Assembly: GCA_013398055.1 (NCBI GenBank)
Contig: VZRS01014433.1
Span: 19,836 to 83,835 of the forward strand
Direction of reading: 5' to 3'
From: Ifrita kowaldi
Lineage: Eukaryota > Chordata > Aves > Passeriformes > Cinclosomatidae
DNA length: 64,000 bases
Positions within the stretch are counted from its first letter, which is position 1; every line of letters begins with the position of its first letter. The notes below the pieces were generated by a model. That model did no database searches. It was given only the letters and a program-made list of their open reading frames with translations, and was not told the origin of the DNA. Below are positions 58,540 to 64,000 of the stretch, piece after piece. The position numbers and the translations under genes were made by a program.

Positions 58540-58805
58540 TAAAATCTTTATGGATATAATTTTTTTTAATCCAGAAAGATGCTTTTACTAAGGCAGAGGC
58601 TGGTTAATTGTGAGGATACCATCCATGCCTCGAAGCCTAGCACCTCACAGCCAAGTCAGAGTAATCAGAAATTAACTACAAGGGTTGAGGTTTTTATCTC
58701 CATTAGAGTTAAGGACACGAACACCTGTGCCTCTACACCCAGAACTTTTCCAAACTGTATTTCACATAATGTGCATGTAGCTGTTCCCATGCACTAAACC
58801 CAGTG
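58540..58805. promoter_or_regulatory. AT-rich candidate noncoding element (CNE-like block q)
   Basis: Repeat-free AT-rich sequence following a T run (58561-58567), with ggctggttaattgtgag near 58599, gtcagagtaatcagaaatta near 58655 and ctccattagagttaagg near 58698. Inferred regulatory texture. Confidence 0.35.
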
Positions 58806-61784
58806 TCAAGAAAACCAAAGCAAAACCTTTTGCCTAAAGTGCTTTAAATGAAATGAGTGATTCCTACAAATGCCACCCGAGCCTAGGAAAGGCATTCCCT
58901 GATCTAGACAAGGCTGCACCAGTGAATCAGTGAATTCAGAACAGTGAAATTCAGATGATTTCCCTCCACACAGGAGCAGAGCGCTCAGATGTGTCACCAA
59001 CGTGGCACAGTGATGGGGGGGATGAGGGCAGCCCTGCTCCTGGACACAGGGATGCCACAAAGGACTCCAGCCAGGCCTGCCCATCATTGGCAGGAAGAGA
59101 TGGCAGCAGGGATTGGAAAAGAGTTATTTGCAGAGCTCATCAGGGAAACAACACCATTGTTCTGGGAACAGCCAGAGCAGAGGAGACCGAGAGCCCAAAA
59201 CCAGCCAGGGCTGTGTCCTGACTCCCCTGCCCTTGCTCTGCTCCCCCAGTGCCAAGACAGAGGCACTTTTTGAGTCTTTTTTTGTGTCTGTTTACCCACT
59301 GCAAACCTGTAACAGGTTCTTCAGCCCCCAGCTGTAAGAAGTAACCATGCTGAGCACCCTCCTCACCACCTGGGCCTGATGGGTCACCAGCAAATAGGGA
59401 GGGCAGCACTTCTACAGTGGATTGGCAAAAGCTGTGCAGCTCCTTCCTCACTGCCTTCTGCAAGGAGGAGAGGCTCCTAGATACTATATATCTATAAATA
59501 AATATTGTTATGCTTCTAGACTTCATGAAATTTATGAAGCTATAGACTGTTGGGAACATAACCCAGCCTAAAAGTTTGTGGTGTTCACTCCTACATCCAA
59601 CATCTCACTTGCTAGCAAATGAAAAATGAATCCCGTGCAGTAATTTTCCTGGAAAATCAGTATTTCCTCAATGATCAAATCTCTGGTACTGCCTTGTAGC
59701 AAAGAAGAGCACGTTCTTGTGACAATAGGCACAGGAAGGATCTGCAGCTTTGAAGGTTGCAGTGGCATCCCACCCTTCCAGCATTTTTCTTTTCCTGCAT
59801 TAAATCTTCAGAAGGGGTATCAGGCTGTGTTAAAGCCAAAAGACAACATTTCTTGGGGATAGTTTCTAAAAACCAGCATTTATTCCTACTCCATTTCAGA
59901 CCAAACAGGACCATGAGCACACCCAGAAGCTCCCAGCACAGCTCCCACCCTATTCCCGGGTGCTGGTTCCTGCCGGTGCCTCCCCTGGAGCACTCGGAGC
60001 CCCAAGGGACAGTGGCTATCAGCAGATGGCTGCCCCAGATTCAGCGGGGTGTGCCTTGCCAAGAGTGGAAAATTACACATTGATGCTGGAGCTGACTGAG
60101 GTCCTTAAAAAGAAAAACCACTGTGGGGAGTTTGGGGACTTCTCACATAAGAAAGCAGGTGTCAAACGGCCCAGCCAGGCTGGCAGGTGAATGCAGGAGG
60201 ATAAAAGGCTGCCAGGCCAGCCAGAGGCAGCATTTCACTCGTTTGGCGAGTTCCTTCCCTTCCAGCTACGCTCCTGATTCCAGAGCAGAATCTTTGCCAC
60301 GCTCATCCCCGCATTTCAACATCCTCCCCAAACCCAGGACGCCTCCTTTGTTCTCCAGCCAAGGAGCTCCAAAAACCAAAGAGCGCAGACACTGATAGGA
60401 CAGGACCCCACACATAACCCAAACCATTTCCCAGCTGCTTTCAGGTGCAGATCGGCTGCACGCTCTCTGTGGGGACACACTGGCACCTGGGGACCCAAAA
60501 CCAGGCTGGGCTTGCATTGGTCCAGCTTGAATCCCACAAGCAAGCAAGGGTAAGCCTCAGCAAAGAGTAAAACCAGCTCAATATCTGCACAGGCTCCACA
60601 GAAAACCCCAGACCCCTGAGATTTAATGCTGTGCCTGACTGGAAGTTGCTGCCATGGGTGGAGGGCAGCAGGCCCAGCATCAGCTGAAGGACCAGGGAGG
60701 AGAAGCAGCACCACAGGGAACCTCTGTGAGCCCTTTTCACACACTCAGATTTCAGATTTGCACACAGCAGCTGCTTTCTCCCCCACCCTTCAGCTCCATG
60801 TAAATCACATCGCTTCTGTCTCTGCTCATCCCACCAGTCCCCAAGGAAGCACAAACCAGAAGTTCCAAGACCTGGAGCCCTTTTGAGTCACAGGGAAGGC
60901 ACATCTAACACAGCAAAACTCCCTCCAGGGAAACACCCCCCTCACAGCTCTTGAGGGGAGCCAGGAATTCACACAGCAACCATTTCCCTCCTGTGCCTAC
61001 ACCACGTCCCCCTCGCTTCTCACACAGTTTCCTACCTCCAGAAGGATTCCAGAGCTCCCCATCACAGGTCCTCTCCCAGCAGCCTCTCACAGCTTCTTCA
61101 ACACTACAACCTTGTGGAAATAACCTTCTATCGGCCTGAATCTAACCTATAAGGACTCAAGGCCCTCTTCCTCCGTGCAGCAAATTCACACCTTAATGAG
61201 CTCCCTATTGGCCACAGCTGGCTCTCGTTGGCCCTGATGGGGATCGCTCGCACCTGGGCACAGGATGAGGGGAAGCCCAGCTCCAGGCAGGCAGAGTGCC
61301 CTCGCAGAGGTGCCCACGCTCTGTGCAGGGTCCTGGCACTAAAATTTGTGTGAACCCACCACCAGAGATGTGTTGTGTCCCGCCCAAGGGTGAGGAGGCA
61401 TCTGGGGGGGTTGTAAAAGTGAGTTGCAAAGAACACTTGGCAACCTTCAAACTCTCGTCTAACACACCGTGCTCCCTCTCTATTTTTCTGTGAGAAACAG
61501 GATTTAGCCCCAAAATGGGTGTTGTTTCTGTCACAGCTTGTTTCAGTGCGAACACTTGGGTGCCCAGGCTGCAAAGCAGCTTAGAAAACATCACCCTCCT
61601 CCAGTGTGTCCTCAGGGCCACCAGGGTGCTCCTCCAACCCCAGAGGACGTGGCCAAATCAGCCCCTGCCTGTCATTTCCCCCATCAGCTGCCCACATTAA
61701 CACCTCCAAATCCGATGGAAATACATTTTCCAGTGGAAACCTCGGTGCGCCTGGAGTGGCCTCACCCCCTGATTGCACCGGGGT
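58806..61784. other. Unannotated stretch
   Basis: About 3 kb of mixed DNA. No exon, repeat family or RNA is recognised. Frames up to 148 codons (61128-61574, minus) lack domains. Confidence 0.4.
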
Positions 61785-62065
61785 GATGTGATTTAAGAGG
61801 AAGCCGAAAAAGCAGCGATTGATTACCCATAAAACAGGGTTATAATCCAATAAATAAATGATAAATCAGCGTGTCTCCTCTGAGCAAGGAGCTGGAGACT
61901 CCAAGTTCCCCTCGAAGGAGCTGAACAGAATATCCATTATTCAAACCCATCGCAGCTACCCAAGTGGAAAGAACAGCTGTGCCTTCATGTTTCCTGACAC
62001 TTTTTCTTGTTACACCACCCTCGCTGAATATGAAGCCATTTGGACTTGAGGTAATTCATTAAGGG
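61785..62065. promoter_or_regulatory. AT-rich candidate noncoding element (CNE-like block r)
   Basis: Repeat-free sequence with gattgattacccataaaac near 61817, ccaataaataaatgataaat near 61848, cagaatatccattattcaaa near 61926 and aggtaattcattaagggaag near 62049. Homeodomain- and POU-type words are dense. A regulatory role is inferred. Confidence 0.4.
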
Positions 62066-62639
62066 AAGGCAGGGAGGGCCATTTTCTGGGTCCCCTAACC
62101 CCTGTCAGTTCGGATCAGAACCCGACACCTGAGGAGCAAAGCGGAGTTACTTGGCTACCCCTCCCATGGATCCCGCTGCTCCCAGCGAAGGCTCTGCCCT
62201 TGCCCTGGTGGGTTCCCCCAGAGCTCTGCTCACGCAGCTTCCTTAAACATTTGTGATGCAGGACCACCATCCTACCCTTCCCACCACTCCTGGAAGCACT
62301 GAGCCTCCAAGAGTTCGAAACTCCTTCAGAAACTTCTCAGACTGCTGGAACCTGGGAATTACCTCCCACAAAAACTCTGCCTGTCCCTGCCTTCCAAACA
62401 GCTCTGACACTGACATGCACACACACAATTCAGAGCCTTAATGAGAGCACGCACCAGCCTGGGCACAGACAATGGGCATTTCTCATCACTCTTTAGACAC
62501 GGCCAGAAAGTAGGACAGCACTTTATTTGGAAGCTCTGCTAGACCTGGAAAGCCACTCCCCTACAGAAGCCCTGGGATAAGGTCCCCTCTGAGTTAATCC
62601 CAAAGTTGCGCTGTCTGCTCCAAGCTTCTAAAGTGGAGC
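62066..62639. other. Unannotated stretch
   Basis: Mixed DNA between two candidate elements. No exon, repeat family or RNA is recognised. Confidence 0.35.
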
Positions 62640-63115
62640 GAGTGTCTTGTATTTTTTTGCTCTGGGAAGGCTTTCTTCCCCATTGTGTGCCCACTGCGCA
62701 TTAAAAGGCAATGGATATCACTCCCATTGTTTACCCTGAAGTTTGATGCATGTCTTCCTGCTTTTACATCCTTGTTCTCACATTTTCGTGCCCCCTGGTT
62801 TCACCAAAGCCAGATAATCTCTGGCCCAGGGCGAAGCGTTTTGTGTGAAATGGCAGTTTCTGGTGCAGAATGGGTTTGTAACGAGGCAGGAGGCAGAAAT
62901 CAGAGCTGTAATAAGGATATAATAAGACAAAGTGGTTACGAAGGAGAATTTGTGTGTAAGAGAGAGTAAAAAGGGTAAGGCAAGTCAGAGGAGTCAGAAT
63001 AAAGCTATGAAACAAAACATAAACACGCTGGCTTTGTGCTTGCTCGCACTTGGATCTGTCTGTGAGTGAGCAGGCAGAGACCAAAGACAAAACCTCAGCA
63101 GCAAAATAGTTCAGG
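62640..63115. promoter_or_regulatory. Candidate noncoding element (CNE-like block s)
   Basis: AT-richer, repeat-free sequence with gcgcattaaaaggcaatgga near 62696, cccattgtttaccc near 62724 (forkhead/SOX-type) and gtaataaggatataataaga near 62908. Followed abruptly by GC-rich DNA. Regulatory role inferred. Confidence 0.35.
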
Positions 63116-63980
63116 ACATGCGGATACGTGAGGGAGGGCAGCAGAAACCCCCGGAGACAAAACAAGGAGGCCTCTGCCCCCCAGACCAGCCCACGGCACG
63201 GCCAGGAGGGCGACAGCTCAGCTCGGTTTATAAACCTCCGCCTGCCCTCGGAGTGCAGCTACACGCACACCCCTGGAGAACTCTGGGAGGTTTCCTGCAA
63301 AAATGCCAGGCCCAAAGCTGCTTCCCTCTGAGTGCCCGGCACGAGGGCTCTCATTCGGAGTGTGTGGAAAGCCCCAGGAGCCATCCTGTCGGGGCTGGAG
63401 GCAGTCCTGCCCTCCTGTCCTCAGCCTCCTCCCCGGTTACAGCTGAACAGAGGGAGGGGGCTCGCAGGATTTCCACGAGAGCCTCTTCCTTCTCTGGCTC
63501 TGAAGAAGAAACACTTCCAATTTGTATTTTTCCTTTTGGGTCCTGCTGCTTGCATCCTCTTCACCCCTCATGCCCAGGCTCTTGGGGATCCCCAGGACAC
63601 CCCTCACGCCGCTGCTGCCCCGCTGCCCCTGCCAGCCTTGGGGAAACGCTTCCCGGGGTCTGCGGGACTCCTGGAGCCGAGCCCTGCCCGTGCTGCCGGG
63701 CTGCTCCCACCAGGTGGCACTCCAGGAGCGGCTGACGGCGACACCGGGCCCCGGGAGAGAACAGTCCCGCTCCCGGGAACGGCCCCGGCCGCGGCTCCAG
63801 CGCTCCGGGGACACCCCCAGCAGCGAGGAGCCCCCTGTCCTCCTCCTGCGGGCTGCTGGCACCGGGCACCCAGGTCCTGCCTGCTGCCGTGGTTTCACGC
63901 TTCCCGAATTCCGTTATTTCCCGATTTCAGGACCAAATGAGCTGTGGCACGAGAGCCCCCCCTCCCCACGCCGTCCCCAA
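63116..63980. other. GC-rich stretch at window end
   Basis: GC- and CpG-rich, densest at 63560-63860. Two overlapping plus-strand frames of about 200 codons and a 153-codon minus-strand frame arise from composition and show no domain. It may be part of a CpG island that continues beyond the window. Confidence 0.4.
63707..63720 (+). promoter_or_regulatory. CTCF-like motif (full consensus match)
   Basis: CCACCAGGTGGCAC fits the CTCF core pattern CCASYAGRKGGCRS at all 14 positions. It lies in the CpG-rich end of the window and points right, away from the minus-strand site at 58345. Occupancy unknown. Confidence 0.5.
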
Positions 63981-64000
63981 TCCATCCATCCATCCATCCA
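63981..64000 (+). repeat. (TCCA)n microsatellite, runs off the window
   Basis: Five perfect tcca units to the last base. The full length is not visible. Confidence 0.9.

Noticed and set aside
1..64000. Prokaryotic-type systems (operons, phage defence, insertion sequences) and endogenous retroviral genes
   Set aside because: No gene arrays, ribosome-binding sites or inverted-repeat transposons. No gag, pol or env motifs were recognised apart from the LINE fragment. Composition and CR1 content identify bird genomic DNA.

Overview
The window is vertebrate nuclear DNA, almost certainly from a bird. The clearest evidence is a set of CR1 LINE 3' ends on both strands, for example at 54484-54789, 57141-57251 and 37051-37140. 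They carry the avian CR1 tail (ggttggaagggaccttaaa or its complement). Their wording resembles CR1 copies of songbirds and other neoavian birds, but that narrower placement is inference. Other signs are an interspersed-repeat content that looks low by eye, short CpG islands in GC-rich DNA, and assembly gaps in the GC-rich or repetitive parts.

I found no protein-coding exon that I can defend. Reading frames of 60-320 codons exist everywhere, but none shows a recognisable domain. The longest come from a GC-rich minisatellite (57626-58086), a GAAA microsatellite (18124-18279) or a TA-rich tract (126-285). No tRNA, rRNA or recognised microRNA was found. The window reads as intergenic or intronic regulatory DNA. 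AT-richer, repeat-free, motif-dense blocks alternate with ordinary GC-rich DNA. Such blocks in birds are usually conserved noncoding elements around developmental transcription-factor genes. That class is inferred from texture, because no alignment could be run, and I cannot name the locus.

Layout. 1-1.3 kb: a perfect 69-bp direct repeat around a TA-rich tract with one N, then a CpG island. 1.3-15 kb: candidate enhancer blocks at 1.73-1.98, 4.1-5.06, 9.15-9.72, 11.4-12.06 and 12.63-12.96 kb, with a decayed CR1 reverse-transcriptase fragment at 2.8 kb. 14.4-20.3 kb: the most gene-start-like part, with two CpG islands, a 41-N gap, AT-rich candidate elements on both sides, and a good splice donor/acceptor pair 140 bp apart near 20 kb. 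20-47 kb: plain DNA with candidate elements near 23.5-24.6, 25.6-26.1, 26.7-27.3, 36.5, 40.6, 44.8-45.3 and 46 kb, plus a compact CpG island with a CTCF-like motif at 31.3 kb. 47-64 kb: five CR1 3' ends, the minisatellite, two more CTCF-like motifs, and candidate elements near 58.6, 61.8 and 62.7 kb.

Nothing here looks like a new enzymatic or defence system. The best targets for follow-up are the 14.4-20.3 kb cluster, the homeodomain-type palindrome at 15017-15028, the GATA inverted repeat at 45170-45195, the G-quadruplex motif inside an AT-rich block at 25.65 kb, the CTCF-like sites, and three signs of assembly trouble (N at 286, 41 N at 16788, N at 57911).
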